From Pelomonas cellulosilytica (GTDB lineage: Bacteria; Pseudomonadota; Gammaproteobacteria; Burkholderiales; Burkholderiaceae_C), in contig NZ_JAJTWU010000002.1 in NCBI RefSeq assembly GCF_021353265.1, forward strand, positions 186,001 through 250,000: a stretch of DNA of 64,000 nucleotides, read 5' to 3'. The stretch's first letter is position 1. Every line of letters begins with the position of its first letter. Below the pieces are notes generated by a model. That model was given only the letters and a program-made list of their open reading frames with translations. It ran no database searches and was not told the DNA's origin. The position numbers and the translations under genes are program-made. Shown one piece after another: positions 6,831-15,718 of this stretch.

Positions 6831-9414
6831 GGGCGGCGGCGCCCTGCAGCGCGTCCAGCACCTGCTTCTGCGAGCCCAGACACAGGTCGATGACCTCGCG
6901 CGCCTGCGCGACGTAGTAGCCCAGCTGCTCGTCGCTGCGCGTCAGCGTCGCGGCCAGGCGTTCTTCCAGCGCCGCCAGGTGCTGCACCAGCTGGCCGTTG
7001 GCGACCTGGAACTGCTCCACCGCCGCGCCGAAACCCTCGCCAAGGCTGCCCATTTCGGCGGCGCTGGCGGCGAGCTGCGTGGCCGCCTCGGCCAGCGTTT
7101 GGCCGGTGGCGTCGGCCTGCGTCGCGATGCGCTCGCCCAGCGCGCCCAGCTGCGCCGCCGAGCGGGCCACCAGCGTGTCCACCTGCGTGGCGGCCGTTGA
7201 GCCCAGCGAGTGGACCTGCGCCGTCGTGCCCTCCAGCAGCCCTGCAACCTGCCGTGCGGTGCCGTCGAGCAGCGCCTGCACCTGCGAACCCGCGCCGCTG
7301 AGCAGCGCATCCAGCGCCGTGCGCTGCTCGCCGGCCGCCTGCTGCAGCGAGGCCAGCAGCGTGGAGACGGTCTGCATCAACTCGGCGCGCTCGGCCAGCG
7401 CGGCGCGGTCCTGGGCCTGGCTTTGCGCCAGCTGTTCGCGCAGTGCGGCCACCACTTCGACGGCGGCGCGCGGCGCCTCGCCGGCCGCTTTCAGCAGCGC
7501 GCCGGCTTCGGTCAGCGTCGTGCGGGCTTGCGCCTCTGTCTGGGCGACGAGCGCCTGCGTCGTCTGCAGCAGCCCGTCGGTCAGCTGCTGCTGCTGGGCC
7601 AGTTGCGCGGCGCCCGCCGCCAGCAGTTCTGCGCGCCAGGCTGCCAGCCGCTCGGCGTCGTGTTGCGCATGAGCGGACTGCAGCCGGTCGTGCGCCGCGG
7701 CGATTGCGGCGATGGCGTCCTGCGTCTGAGCAGCGAAGCGGGCGGTCAGCTCGGCCAGCGCCTCCTGCGCACGCTGGCCGCTGGTGGCCAGCAGTTGCTG
7801 CGCGGCCTCGCGCTGGGCGGTCAGCAGACGCTCGTTGGCATCGCGCTGCTGCACCAGCGCCTTGTGCTCGTCCTGCAGCTCGGCGCGACGCTGCGTGTGC
7901 AGCTCGGCCTGCAGTTCGGCATGGCGGGTCTGCGTCTCGGCGATGCGGCCGAGCAGGCCTTCGGTCTGTGCAGTGAAGCCGCCGGCCAGCTCGGCCAGCG
8001 CCTGCTGCGCACGCGCGCCGCTGTCGGCCAGCAGTTGCTGCGCGGCGTCGCGCTGCGCGGCCAGCAGCCGCTCGTTGGCCGTGCGTTCGGCGGCCAGCGC
8101 CTCGCGCTCGGCCTGCAGCTCGGCGGCGCGCCGGGCGTCGTGCTCGGCCTGCGCGGCCTGCTGGCGGGCCTGGCTGTCGGTGAAGCGGTCGATCAGTCCC
8201 TGCGTCTGCGCGGCATGGTGCTCGGCGCTGCTGGCCAGCGCGGCGAGCAGCGCCTGGGCCTGCGCATCACCGCACTCGGCCAACCGTTGCACCGCCTGCT
8301 GCGTGGCGGCGCTGGTGTCGGCGAGCTGCTGGAGAGCCGCCTCGCGCTGGGCGGCGAGCGCCTCGGCCTGGGTGCGGGCGGCGGTCTCGCCCTGCTCAGC
8401 GATGCGCGCAGCGCCCGCCTCGAAGCGGTTGGCCAGCGCATCCAGTTGCGTGGCGACCTGCGTGCCCACGCGCTCGTGCAGCGCTGCAGCCTCGCGAGCG
8501 ATGCCGGCCATCGCCGCTTCGGCGGCGGGCTGGATGGCCGCGCCGGCCAGGCGGGCACTCTCGGCCAGGCTCGTGCGCAGCGTCGCGTCCACGCTGGCCG
8601 CTAGCGCCGTGTAGGCCTCGCGGGCATCGTCGTGGAAGCGGTCTTGCCCGGCGCGGCGGGCGGCTTCCAGCTCGCGGTGCTGGGTGGCGAGCTGCTCGGC
8701 CATCGCCTGCGCGAACTGCTGCAACTGGGCCACCAGCTCGAGCTGGCGCTGCCGGGCGACCTCTGCCGCGGCGGCGTCGGCGGCCTGCTGCTCGACGGCC
8801 CGGCGGTGCGCGGCCGTCAGCGGTTTCAGGCGGCCGGTGAGTGCGGCATCCAGCCGTGCCGATACGGCGGCGCGCTCGCGCCGCGCCAGCGCCACCATCA
8901 GACCCAGCATGGCCGAGCCGGTCACGCCCGCCACGCTGGCACTGAAGGCCAGGCCCAGGCCCTGCACCGGCGCGCCCAGCGCGGTGCGCAACGCGGCGAG
9001 GTCGGCGGTTTGGCCGAGCGCACTGGCCGTGCTGCTCAGCGTGATGACGAGGCCGATGAAGGTGCCCAGCATGCCCAGCAACACCAGCAGGCCGGCCAGC
9101 GCCGGCGCGAGCGACAGGCCCGGCAGCGCGACGCGTCCGCCGTCCAGCCGCTGCTGCACGGCCGGGCGCAGCGCTTCGGGCAGCGCGCCGACCCAGCCGT
9201 CGCCCGGCTCGGCGGCGAGCGCGTCGTCCAGCGCGCGCCCAGCACGGCGGAACATGCGCAGCTCCATCGCGCCGAGCGCGAAGAACGCCGCGATCAGCAG
9301 CGTCATCGCCAGCGCGACGGGATGGTGGCGCGAGGCAGCGAAGGCCGCGCCGGCAATGCCCGCGAGGCCGGCCGCGAGGGCGAGGGGGTAAAGGGCGTTC
9401 AGGATGCGGTTCAT
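6823..9414 (-). CDS. DUF802 family MotA/ZorA-like membrane protein with very long coiled-coil tail
   Basis: An 863-residue protein. The N-terminal 180 residues hold four hydrophobic segments (about 8-26, 31-50, 100-125, 150-178) with GMLGTFIGLVITLS and GLAFSASVAGVTGSAMLGLM, the arrangement of MotA/TolQ/ZorA-type 5:2 motor proteins. The remaining 680 residues are an Ala/Gln/Glu/Arg-rich, cytoplasmic coiled coil with an internal 80-residue duplication (see repeat at 7733-8213) and the DUF802 region toward the C-terminus. It overlaps its neighbours on both sides by 4 and 8 bases. Role inferred: ion-driven rotation or force transmission through the tail; what the tail drives is unknown. Confidence 0.85.
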   Translation of the reverse strand: MNRILNALYPLALAAGLAGIAGAAFAASRHHPVALAMTLLIAAFFALGAMELRMFRRAGRALDDALAAEPGDGWVGALPEALRPAVQQRLDGGRVALPGLSLAPALAGLLVLLGMLGTFIGLVITLSSTASALGQTADLAALRTALGAPVQGLGLAFSASVAGVTGSAMLGLMVALARRERAAVSARLDAALTGRLKPLTAAHRRAVEQQAADAAAAEVARQRQLELVAQLQQFAQAMAEQLATQHRELEAARRAGQDRFHDDAREAYTALAASVDATLRTSLAESARLAGAAIQPAAEAAMAGIAREAAALHERVGTQVATQLDALANRFEAGAARIAEQGETAARTQAEALAAQREAALQQLADTSAATQQAVQRLAECGDAQAQALLAALASSAEHHAAQTQGLIDRFTDSQARQQAAQAEHDARRAAELQAEREALAAERTANERLLAAQRDAAQQLLADSGARAQQALAELAGGFTAQTEGLLGRIAETQTRHAELQAELHTQRRAELQDEHKALVQQRDANERLLTAQREAAQQLLATSGQRAQEALAELTARFAAQTQDAIAAIAAAHDRLQSAHAQHDAERLAAWRAELLAAGAAQLAQQQQLTDGLLQTTQALVAQTEAQARTTLTEAGALLKAAGEAPRAAVEVVAALREQLAQSQAQDRAALAERAELMQTVSTLLASLQQAAGEQRTALDALLSGAGSQVQALLDGTARQVAGLLEGTTAQVHSLGSTAATQVDTLVARSAAQLGALGERIATQADATGQTLAEAATQLAASAAEMGSLGEGFGAAVEQFQVANGQLVQHLAALEERLAATLTRSDEQLGYYVAQAREVIDLCLGSQKQVLDALQGAAAHG
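7733..8213 (-). repeat. Imperfect 240-base tandem duplication inside the DUF802 gene
   Basis: Two copies of a 240-base unit lie head to tail, best conserved at 7735-7850 and 7975-8090. Each encodes NERLLxAQRxAAQQLLAxSG followed by RAQxALAEL and FxAQT. The exact multiple of three and of the heptad keeps the coiled coil in register. It looks like a recent in-frame lengthening of the cytoplasmic tail. Confidence 0.8.
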
Positions 9415-10112
9415 CGGTCAGCGTCGGGGTGCGGGGGCTCGGAGGCGTCCAGCGCCTCGATGAGGCCCAGCACGGGTTGAAGGCGCAGGTCCAGCTCGGC
9501 GCGCAGCAGGCGCTGCAGATCGGCCCACAGGCGGGCGCGCCAGCGTCGCGGGTCAGCGGCATGGTGGCTTTCGGCACGGCGCGCCAGCAGCGTGGCGAGG
9601 CCGGTCAGGCGCTCGCGCTCGGTGGCCAACATGGCGCGCTCGAGCAGCGCGTCCAGCTGCGCAAGCCGCGCCAACGCGCCCGACACCTCGGCCAGCCGCG
9701 GCCGCAGCCGTTCGCGCAGACTGGCGATGCGCGCCGCCGAGTGGCGCTGCTGCTGCGTGTGGTGCAGGCGGAACGGCGCCAGCAGGTCGGCCAGCGGCAC
9801 GCCGTCGAGCGCGGTCTCGGCAGCGTCGCGGGCCAGCAATGCGTCGTCGAAAGCGTTCAGCAGGTCGGACTGCACGCGGTCCAGCGCGGCGGCGGCCCAG
9901 TCGCGCACCTCGAGGCGGGCCGCGGCATGGGCGCCGGCGGCCGGCGGTGCGGCCAGCACCTGCGAAAGGCCGATGGCGTCTGCCCAGCCGAGGCCGGTAC
10001 CCAGCCGCTCGGCCACCGGCGCGGCGCGCACCGGGGCCACGCCCCACTGCAGCAGCAGGCGCGAAAGCGGCTCGGGCGCGGGGGCCGGCGGCGGATGCGG
10101 GACGGCGGACAT
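9411..10112 (-). CDS. DUF3348 family protein, first gene of the DUF802 cluster
   Basis: A 233-residue soluble protein starting MSAVPHPPPAPAPEP; this Met was chosen because the upstream frame is non-protein-like. After a Pro/Ala leader comes a helical body with LSRLLLQWGV (the conserved opening of DUF3348), a central FRLHHTQQQRHSAARIASLR and a long helical C-terminus. It overlaps the DUF802 start by four bases (9411-9414). It is probably a cytoplasmic partner of the motor-like pair. Function unknown in the literature known to me. Confidence 0.82.
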   Translation of the reverse strand: MSAVPHPPPAPAPEPLSRLLLQWGVAPVRAAPVAERLGTGLGWADAIGLSQVLAAPPAAGAHAAARLEVRDWAAAALDRVQSDLLNAFDDALLARDAAETALDGVPLADLLAPFRLHHTQQQRHSAARIASLRERLRPRLAEVSGALARLAQLDALLERAMLATERERLTGLATLLARRAESHHAADPRRWRARLWADLQRLLRAELDLRLQPVLGLIEALDASEPPHPDADR

Positions 10113-10474
10113 TGGGGGGATGGAATGCCCGGTCGGGCGCGCGGAGAAAAAGGGCGAGATTTTAGTGACCTGCCCGCAGGCGTCCGTCGGGGCAGGGGCG
10201 CCGTGGCGCCCTCCCGCATTCGCGGGGAGATCGGCCAAATGGCCGATGGAAGCGCTGGACAGGGCCGAAGAAGCTGCGAACCGAGCGGTTGGGGGCGATC
10301 GGCCGGTGCGATCGATCGCGGCGCGAGGCTTGAGCGATGCCGAGCGGCGCCGGCGCGTGTCAACGGCCATGGGCGCTTCGCTCGAAACCCATTCGGACGA
10401 CTGCGATCCTTCACCCATGCTTCAGCCATGGATCAGGCAACCACTTTGATTCCCTCTGATCGAAAGACTTCGTT
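10113..10474. other. Divergent intergenic region between the DUF3348 cluster and a PEP-CTERM gene
   Basis: No convincing gene is seen in these 362 bases. They must hold the leftward promoter of the DUF802 cluster and the rightward promoter of the frameshifted PEP-CTERM gene. A strong GC hairpin, GGGCGC-CGTG-GCGCCC, occupies 10196-10211, and the stretch 10141-10165 is locally purine/AT-rich. The rest is high-GC sequence without recognisable sites. Confidence 0.5.
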
Positions 10475-10944
10475 ATGAAGCGTTTCTCTATCCCGGCGCG
10501 TCGAGTGCCGCGTCGCGCCCTCCCATCGTTGTTGTTGCTGGGGCTGGCGGCCACGCTGCCGGCGCAGGCCCAGGTCGCCGCGGCCAGCGCCAGCATCGAC
10601 TGGAGCTCACTACAGCTCAGCGGCCCAGCATCGGTCGCATTCACGCTGCCCGGTGAGGCGTCGGCCGCGGCGGGCGGTGCCGATACGGCATCGAATATTT
10701 CAACAATGTGCGGGTCGATCAGGTCACCCGCGACAGCGCGGCGTTGCAGGAATCGCTGATGTCATTCTTCCATGTCGAGGTCGATGCCACCGGCCACGGC
10801 TACGTGTCGGTGGCGGGCTACACGGCGGCGGGGCTGGCGTCCGTGCCGCCGGCCCCGGTGCCGGAGCCGGGCAGCGGCGTGTTGTGGCTGGCAGGTGCCG
10901 TCACGCTGGGGGCCGTGAGCGTGCGCCGCCGCCCGCGCCGCTGA
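10475..10944 (+). pseudogene. PEP-CTERM sorting-signal protein, single frameshift
   Basis: The first frame (10475-10759) gives a signal peptide (MKRFSIPARRVPRRALPS, then LLLLGLAATLPAQAQ) and the start of a secreted domain. From about 10680 protein-like coding continues in another frame (RYGIEYFNNVRVDQVTRDS) to a C-terminal PEP-CTERM signal (VPEPGSGVLWLAGAV, then an Arg-rich tail) ending at 10944. One base gained or lost near 10665-10690 would restore a protein of about 156 residues. Either a real pseudogene, phase-variable gene or an assembly error. PEP-CTERM proteins are exported and processed by exosortase; no exosortase is in this window. Confidence 0.7.
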
Positions 10945-10996
10945 CGTTCGCAGCGCTCAGCGCGGTGGTGTCACCCGGGCGGCGCAGAATGCCCGC

Positions 10997-11983
10997 ATGG
11001 ATGCCCACGACCTCGCCGCCTGGCGGCACGACCACGTCTTCGACACCGGCAACGAAGCCGCCGAGCGCGGCACGCGGCTCGTCATGTGGATCACCGCTGC
11101 GACGATGCTCGTCGAGATTGCAGCCGGCTGGTTCTTCAACTCGATGGCGCTGCTGGCCGATGGTTTCCATATGAGCAGCCACGCGGTGGCCATCGGACTC
11201 TCGGCCTTCGCATACGCCACCGCGCGCCGCCATGCGGGCGACCCGCGCTACGCCTTCGGCACGTGGAAGATCGAGATCCTCGGCGGCTTCGCGAGTGCGG
11301 TGTTCCTGCTGGTGGTCGTCGCGCTGATGCTGTATGGCTCCATCGAGCGGTTGTTCCGGCCCGAGCCCATCCACTACCCGGAGGCGATGGCCATCGCCGT
11401 GCTGGGCCTGCTCGTGAACCTTGGTTGCGCGCTGATCCTGGGCAACGCGCACCACCACGGGCACGAACATGGCCACGGGCACGGCCACCAGGGTCACGAC
11501 GACCATGCCCATGCTTCCCACGAACACCACCACGATCACCACCACGACCTGAACCTGAAGTCCGCCTACGTGCATGTGCTGGCCGATGCCGCGACATCGG
11601 TGGCCGCTATCGCGGCGCTGGCCGGCGGTTGGTGGCTGGGCTGGGCATGGCTGGACCCGGTCATGGGCATCGTCGGCGCGGTCATCGTTGCCGTCTGGGC
11701 CAAGGGGCTGATTGCCGAAACGAGCAAGGTGCTGCTGGACCGCGAGATGGACCATCCGGTCGTCGACGAGGTGCGGGAGGTGATTGCCGAGCGCGGCGCG
11801 GCCAGCCAGACGCTGATCGCCGACCTGCACGTCTGGCGTGTCGGCCGGGCCAGCTACTCGTGTGCGTTGAGCCTCGTCACGCACGATGCGCAGTTGACGC
11901 CGCGCCAGGTGCGGGAGTGGCTGGCGGTGCACGAGGAGATCGTGCATGTCACCACCGAAATCCACCTGTGCGACGAGCACTGA
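10997..11983 (+). CDS. dmeF: Cation diffusion facilitator, DmeF-type Co/Ni/Zn efflux protein
   Basis: A 328-residue inner-membrane exporter. It has six hydrophobic segments (about 30-50, 58-75, 100-120, 130-150, 200-220, 225-245), the metal-site motifs ALLADGFHMSSH in segment 2 and HVLADAATS in segment 5, and a very His-rich loop between segments 4 and 5 (about residues 153-185, over a dozen His). The N-terminal HDHVF motif and overall layout match DmeF. It should export divalent metal in exchange for protons. It lies three bases upstream of the next gene and may be cotranscribed with it. Metal specificity is inferred from family resemblance only. Confidence 0.85.
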   Translation: MDAHDLAAWRHDHVFDTGNEAAERGTRLVMWITAATMLVEIAAGWFFNSMALLADGFHMSSHAVAIGLSAFAYATARRHAGDPRYAFGTWKIEILGGFASAVFLLVVVALMLYGSIERLFRPEPIHYPEAMAIAVLGLLVNLGCALILGNAHHHGHEHGHGHGHQGHDDHAHASHEHHHDHHHDLNLKSAYVHVLADAATSVAAIAALAGGWWLGWAWLDPVMGIVGAVIVAVWAKGLIAETSKVLLDREMDHPVVDEVREVIAERGAASQTLIADLHVWRVGRASYSCALSLVTHDAQLTPRQVREWLAVHEEIVHVTTEIHLCDEH

Positions 11984-11986
11984 GCC

Positions 11987-13093
11987 ATGCCCGCCACCCG
12001 ACCCGCCCACGCCGACATCGCGCTGCGCAACCGCTGCACCCGCTGGCTCAACGGCCACCGGCCGCAGCGCAGCATGCGCGAATCGCTGATGGCGCTGGCC
12101 GAGCTGCCCGAGGCCGCGCTAGCGCTGGATGTCTACGGCGAGGGCGAGGCGCTGCAGGCCCTGGAGGCCGACGTGGCCGCGTTGCTGGGCAAGCCCGCGG
12201 CGCGCTTCTTCCACAAGGGCGTCGCGGCGCAGCTGGCCGCCTTGCGCGTGCACGGCGGCGCGGGCGATGGCCCGGTGGCACTGCACCCGCAGAGCCACAT
12301 CGCGATCGACGAGGCCGAGGCGTTCGAGGCGCTGATGGGCCTGCGTGGCCTGCGCATCGGCGAGCCGGACCGGCCGTTCGGCGTCGAGGCGCTGGCGGCG
12401 CTGCCCGAGCGGCCGGCCGTAGTCGTCGTGGAACTGCCGCTGCGCCGCGGCGGCTACCGGCTGCCGGCCTGGGAGGAGCTGGCTGGCATCAGCCGCTGGT
12501 GCCGCGAGGCGGGCGTGCCGCTGCATGTCGACGGCGCGAGGCTGTGGGAGGCCGCGGCGCATTACGGCCGGCCGCTGGCTGATATCGCCGCGCTGGCCGA
12601 TTCGGTCTATGTGTCGTTCTACAAGGGGCTGGGCGGCCTGGCCGGCTGCGTGCTGGCGGGCAGCGAGTCCTTCATCGCCGCCACGGCACCGTGGCAGACG
12701 CGGCTGGCCGGCAACGTCTACACGCAGTACCCGGTCGTGCTGGCGGCCCGCGACGGCCTGCGCCGGCAGCTGCCGCGCATGGCGGATTACCGGGAGCGCG
12801 CCCGGCAGCTCGCCGCCTTGCTGGTCGGCGAGCCGGGCTGGCGCGTCGCTCCCGAGCCGCCGCAGGTCAACGCCTTCCAGCTGCACCTACCGGCCGGGCC
12901 TGCCGCGTTACGTGAGGGGCTGCTGGCGGTGGCGCGGGATCAGGGCTTCTGGCTCGGCGCGCGGGCCGTGGCTTCAACGGTGCTTGACGGCGGCGCGATG
13001 GTCGAGATCGTCATCGGCGATGCCGCTGACGGCTGGGCGGACGCCCAGGCGCTGCAGGCGGTGCGCGACGCGGTGGCCGTCAGCCGCCGTTGA
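11987..13093 (+). CDS. Threonine aldolase-like, PLP-dependent beta-eliminating lyase
   Basis: A 368-residue cytoplasmic enzyme of the aspartate-aminotransferase fold. The PLP region shows HVDGARLWEAAAHYG (cofactor-ring and Asp contact) and the lysine in SFYKGLGGLAG (about Lys213) as the likely Schiff-base residue. It resembles low-specificity threonine aldolases, which split threonine or allo-threonine to glycine and acetaldehyde, but the N-terminal substrate region (ALDVYGEGEALQALE) diverges from LtaE, so the substrate may differ. Length is normal. Its 3' end overlaps the convergent hydrolase gene by 14 bases. Confidence 0.82.
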   Translation: MPATRPAHADIALRNRCTRWLNGHRPQRSMRESLMALAELPEAALALDVYGEGEALQALEADVAALLGKPAARFFHKGVAAQLAALRVHGGAGDGPVALHPQSHIAIDEAEAFEALMGLRGLRIGEPDRPFGVEALAALPERPAVVVVELPLRRGGYRLPAWEELAGISRWCREAGVPLHVDGARLWEAAAHYGRPLADIAALADSVYVSFYKGLGGLAGCVLAGSESFIAATAPWQTRLAGNVYTQYPVVLAARDGLRRQLPRMADYRERARQLAALLVGEPGWRVAPEPPQVNAFQLHLPAGPAALREGLLAVARDQGFWLGARAVASTVLDGGAMVEIVIGDAADGWADAQALQAVRDAVAVSRR

Positions 13094-13949
13094 CGAAGAC
13101 CGTCACATCGTCCAGGACCGGCGCCAGCCAGCGCAGCGGCGTGCCCAGCGTGCCGATCAGCGTCATGTGGCTGACGCGGTCGTACAGCTTCACGGTGACC
13201 GGCACGCCCGCGGCCTGCAGCTTGGCCGCCAGCGCCTGCGTGTTGCGCTGCGGGTCCACGAGCTTGTCCTGGCGCGCTGCGCCCAGAAAGGTCCGCGGCG
13301 CGCCACGGCCGCCGTAGTCGATGGGCTGCGTGCCCGGCGGGTAGTCCGGGTGGTTGAACACCGGCTTCACGTCCGGATTCTCGATGGGCAGGAAGTCGTA
13401 GGGCCCCGCCAGGCCGATGAAGCCGGCCAGCTCGCGCGGCGAGCGGCCTGCGGCCTTCAGCCAGCGCGGGTCCAGCGCCAGCATGGCGGCGTTGTAGGCG
13501 CCGGCACTGTGGCCCATGACGAAGACGCGCCGCGGGTCGCCGCCCAGTCGCTCAGCGTTCTTCAGCGCCCAGGCCACGGCGGTCGCGCCATCCTGGAGGA
13601 ACCCCGGGTAGCCCACTTCAGGGTAGAGCCGGTAGTCCACGACCAGCGTCAGCATGCCGCGCGAGGCCAGCGCCTCGCCGACGAAGGCAAAGTCGCCACG
13701 ATCACCGGTGCGCCAGGAGCCGCCGTAGAAGAACACGACGACGGGCCAGCCGCCGCGCGGGGCCGTGCGAGAGGGGCGGTAGACGTCCAGATCCTGGCGC
13801 GGGCCGGCGCCGTAGGACGCGCCGACATATCGTGTGTGGGTGTGGCTGGACGCCAGGAAGTTCAGCACCTTGGTCGGTGCAAAGAAGGCGAGAGCGCCGC
13901 CCAGCGCGGCCAGCGCCAGCAGCGTCAGGCCCAACTTCTTCCAAGCCAT
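13080..13949 (-). CDS. Alpha/beta hydrolase (carboxylesterase/BD-FAE-like), membrane-anchored or exported
   Basis: A 289-residue protein beginning MAWKKLGLTLLALAALGG, one hydrophobic N-terminal segment serving as signal peptide or anchor. The hydrolase fold follows: oxyanion region VVVFFYGGSWRTGDR (a YGG variant of the HGG motif), nucleophile elbow GHSAG (about residues 140-144), acid residue near QDKLVDPQ and His in RVSHMTLIG. The longer upstream frame overlaps the methyltransferase gene and was rejected. Substrate unknown; related proteins hydrolyse short-chain or sugar esters. Confidence 0.85.
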   Translation of the reverse strand: MAWKKLGLTLLALAALGGALAFFAPTKVLNFLASSHTHTRYVGASYGAGPRQDLDVYRPSRTAPRGGWPVVVFFYGGSWRTGDRGDFAFVGEALASRGMLTLVVDYRLYPEVGYPGFLQDGATAVAWALKNAERLGGDPRRVFVMGHSAGAYNAAMLALDPRWLKAAGRSPRELAGFIGLAGPYDFLPIENPDVKPVFNHPDYPPGTQPIDYGGRGAPRTFLGAARQDKLVDPQRNTQALAAKLQAAGVPVTVKLYDRVSHMTLIGTLGTPLRWLAPVLDDVTVFVNGG

Positions 13950-14067
13950 GCAGTGCCTATGCGCCGTTGCGGAGGCGGGATGCCCGCCGCGGAAAGTGGG
14001 GTCGCGAGGGTAAGCGATGGGGTGGGCCGGCTCAAGCGGCAGGCCCCCCGTGGATGGGGTCCCGGGT

Positions 14068-14742
14068 TCAGGCGGCCAGCGCCTCGAACACGTCGAAGCG
14101 TCGCCAGCTGAAGCGATGCGAGAAGCCACCCAGCTCGTCGAACACGGCGCGCTGGTCCTCCAAGTACAGGAAGACCACCCACACCCGCCCGCGCCGGTGG
14201 CGGGCATGGCGCAACGCGTTCGCAAGCACGTCGCGCAGCACGCCGCCGTGGAAGGGCCGGAAGAAGTACAGCACGAGGTCGCCGGCAGGCAGCGGGTATT
14301 GCGTGGCGTCGGCCAGCACCGACTCGATGGCGCAGCCCGGCGCCGGGCCGCCGGCACGGTTCAGGAACTGCGCGATGTTGGCTTCGGCCACGCGATGCAG
14401 TTCCCGGGCGAACTCGACGCCGACGGCGCGCTGGAAGCCCAGGCCGGCCGCCACGAGCAGCGTGCGGCCCTTGCCAGAGCCGATGTCGACGAAGCTGTAG
14501 CCCGTCCGGTCGATGGGCAGGCGCTCCAGCACCCGGCGCAGCGCGCTCGGGGGTGTAGGCGTGTAGCGGTGGGCCTGGCGGCGGTTGGGGCTGTCGATGG
14601 ACAAGTCCCGCAACTGCGCGTCGGTGCTCGTCTCGGTGCCGTGGCGGGCGTCGAAGCGCCTGTCTGCCCAGGCGTCCAGCAGCCCCAGCGGCGAGAGGCG
14701 CCACGCATGGCGGCGCAACCAGGGCAGGGGAGAAACGGGCAT
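14068..14742 (-). CDS. Class I SAM-dependent methyltransferase-like protein
   Basis: A 224-residue cytoplasmic protein. The SAM-binding motif I is VDIGSGKGRTLL (about residues 85-96), followed by an acidic loop VGVEFARELH and motif near VLADATQYPLP. The C-terminus has a beta strand VWVVFLYLE typical of the fold. The N-terminal 60 residues (DAQLRDLSIDSPNRRQAHRY) are characteristic of a family of uncharacterised methyltransferases in proteobacteria. Target unknown. It stands alone on the minus strand, between the hydrolase and infA. Confidence 0.8.
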   Translation of the reverse strand: MPVSPLPWLRRHAWRLSPLGLLDAWADRRFDARHGTETSTDAQLRDLSIDSPNRRQAHRYTPTPPSALRRVLERLPIDRTGYSFVDIGSGKGRTLLVAAGLGFQRAVGVEFARELHRVAEANIAQFLNRAGGPAPGCAIESVLADATQYPLPAGDLVLYFFRPFHGGVLRDVLANALRHARHRRGRVWVVFLYLEDQRAVFDELGGFSHRFSWRRFDVFEALAA

Positions 14743-14823
14743 GGGCGCTGGATGCTGTAAGCGGCGGTGCGCGATGTTGCCATCACGGGCTGCCGCCGGC
14801 TCCCCAGGCCGCTGCCCCGCGCG

Positions 14824-15090
14824 TCAGCGGCGCTGGTGGCTGCCGCCGCCGGCCGGCGGTCCCGGGCGGCGCTCGAGGTGACGGAAGGTGATGCGGCCCT
14901 TGCTCATGTCGTAGGGCGACATCTCCAGCGACACGTTGTCGCCAGCGAGGATGCGGATGTGGTGCTTGCGCATCTTGCCGCCGGTGTAGGCAATGACCTG
15001 GTGGCCGTTGCTCAGCGTCACCCGGAAGCGCGAGTCGGGCAGCACCTCATGAACGACACCTTGCATTTCGATGAGTTCTTCCTTGGCCAT
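14824..15090 (-). CDS. infA: Translation initiation factor IF-1 (second-copy type with C-terminal tail)
   Basis: An 88-residue S1/OB-fold protein that binds the 30S A site during initiation. [54 protein letters not shown] (residues about 43-70) are classic IF-1. It is about 16 residues longer than E. coli IF-1, with a disordered Gly/Pro/Arg-rich tail after the fold. It sits away from ribosomal protein genes and next to cspA, like the additional infA copies of Burkholderiales, which suggests a cold- or stress-related role; that is inference. Confidence 0.95.
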   Translation of the reverse strand: MAKEELIEMQGVVHEVLPDSRFRVTLSNGHQVIAYTGGKMRKHHIRILAGDNVSLEMSPYDMSKGRITFRHLERRPGPPAGGGSHQRR

Positions 15091-15179
15091 GAATGGGGCT
15101 CCATGTTGAGAGGTGAATGAAATGGCGCGAGGCGCCGTGCCGGCGGCCTTCGCGGGCCGCGGCGAGGGGTTGGCGCGGG

Positions 15180-15410
15180 CTATTGCCCGTGCGCCCAGGC
15201 CAGGCCTTCAGCCCTTGCGTAGCGCAGGGCCGCCCGGCGGCTGTCGAAGCTGGGCGTGAAGTGCATGACGCGGTCCACGCTGGCCATGCCCCGGCCGGAG
15301 CGGATCGACACCATAGCGTCGAACCCACCGTCGTCGCGGGCCTGGGTCATGGGCGAGATGCGGTAGCGCCCCACTTCGAAGTTCGTGTTGTTGTTCTTGA
15401 TCTGATGCAT
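15180..15410 (-). CDS. Small unknown protein between infA and cspA
   Basis: A 76-residue protein from [19 protein letters not shown] to the stop at 15180. The start at 15410 was chosen because the sequence before it is Arg/Gly low-complexity. It has mixed beta/alpha character with [20 protein letters not shown] and a basic C-terminus; no membrane segment. Small proteins of this appearance are common near cold-shock genes in Burkholderiales, but I know no function. It lies 95 bases downstream of cspA on the same strand and could share its transcript. Confidence 0.6.
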   Translation of the reverse strand: MHQIKNNNTNFEVGRYRISPMTQARDDGGFDAMVSIRSGRGMASVDRVMHFTPSFDSRRAALRYARAEGLAWAHGQ

Positions 15411-15505
15411 GTAGTTCTTGTTGTGGTGGCGGCCAGCGGCAGTACAAGACCGCCGGGGCCGGCCGACCGGGCCACCCGACCGTGAAGGACGGGCGGCGCC
15501 CGCCG

Positions 15506-15718
15506 TCAAAGCGAGCGGATGTTCGAGGCCTGCAGACCCTTGGGGCCCTGCTTGGTTTCGAATTCCACCTTGGCGCCTTCGGCCAGCGAGCGGAAGCCGC
15601 CGCTGTTCTTGATTTCGCTGTGGTGGGCGAAGAGGTCCTTGCCGCCCTGGTCCGGCGTGATGAAGCCGAAGCCCTTGCCGTCGTCAAACCACTTCACGGT
15701 GCCGGTTTCGATGCTCAT
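15506..15718 (-). CDS. Cold-shock protein, CspA family
   Basis: A 70-residue single OB-fold protein with both RNA-binding motifs: [14 protein letters not shown] (RNP1) and DLFAHHSEI (RNP2). It binds single-stranded RNA or DNA and melts RNA structure. The start [11 protein letters not shown] is preceded by AAAGGAACACCC, a usable ribosome-binding site. The transcript leader probably extends into 15719-15850. A GC-rich hairpin lies directly after the stop (about 15489-15506). Confidence 0.97.
   Translation of the reverse strand: MSIETGTVKWFDDGKGFGFITPDQGGKDLFAHHSEIKNSGGFRSLAEGAKVEFETKQGPKGLQASNIRSL

Noticed and set aside
7210..8604. 464-codon plus-strand frame opposite the DUF802 gene
   Set aside because: Low-complexity Leu/Gln/Arg composition created by antisense reading of a coiled-coil gene.
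5659..10112. Calling the DUF802 cluster a Zorya defence system
   Set aside because: No ZorC, ZorD or ZorE gene is present and the cluster lies in ordinary host sequence; only the motor parts are similar.
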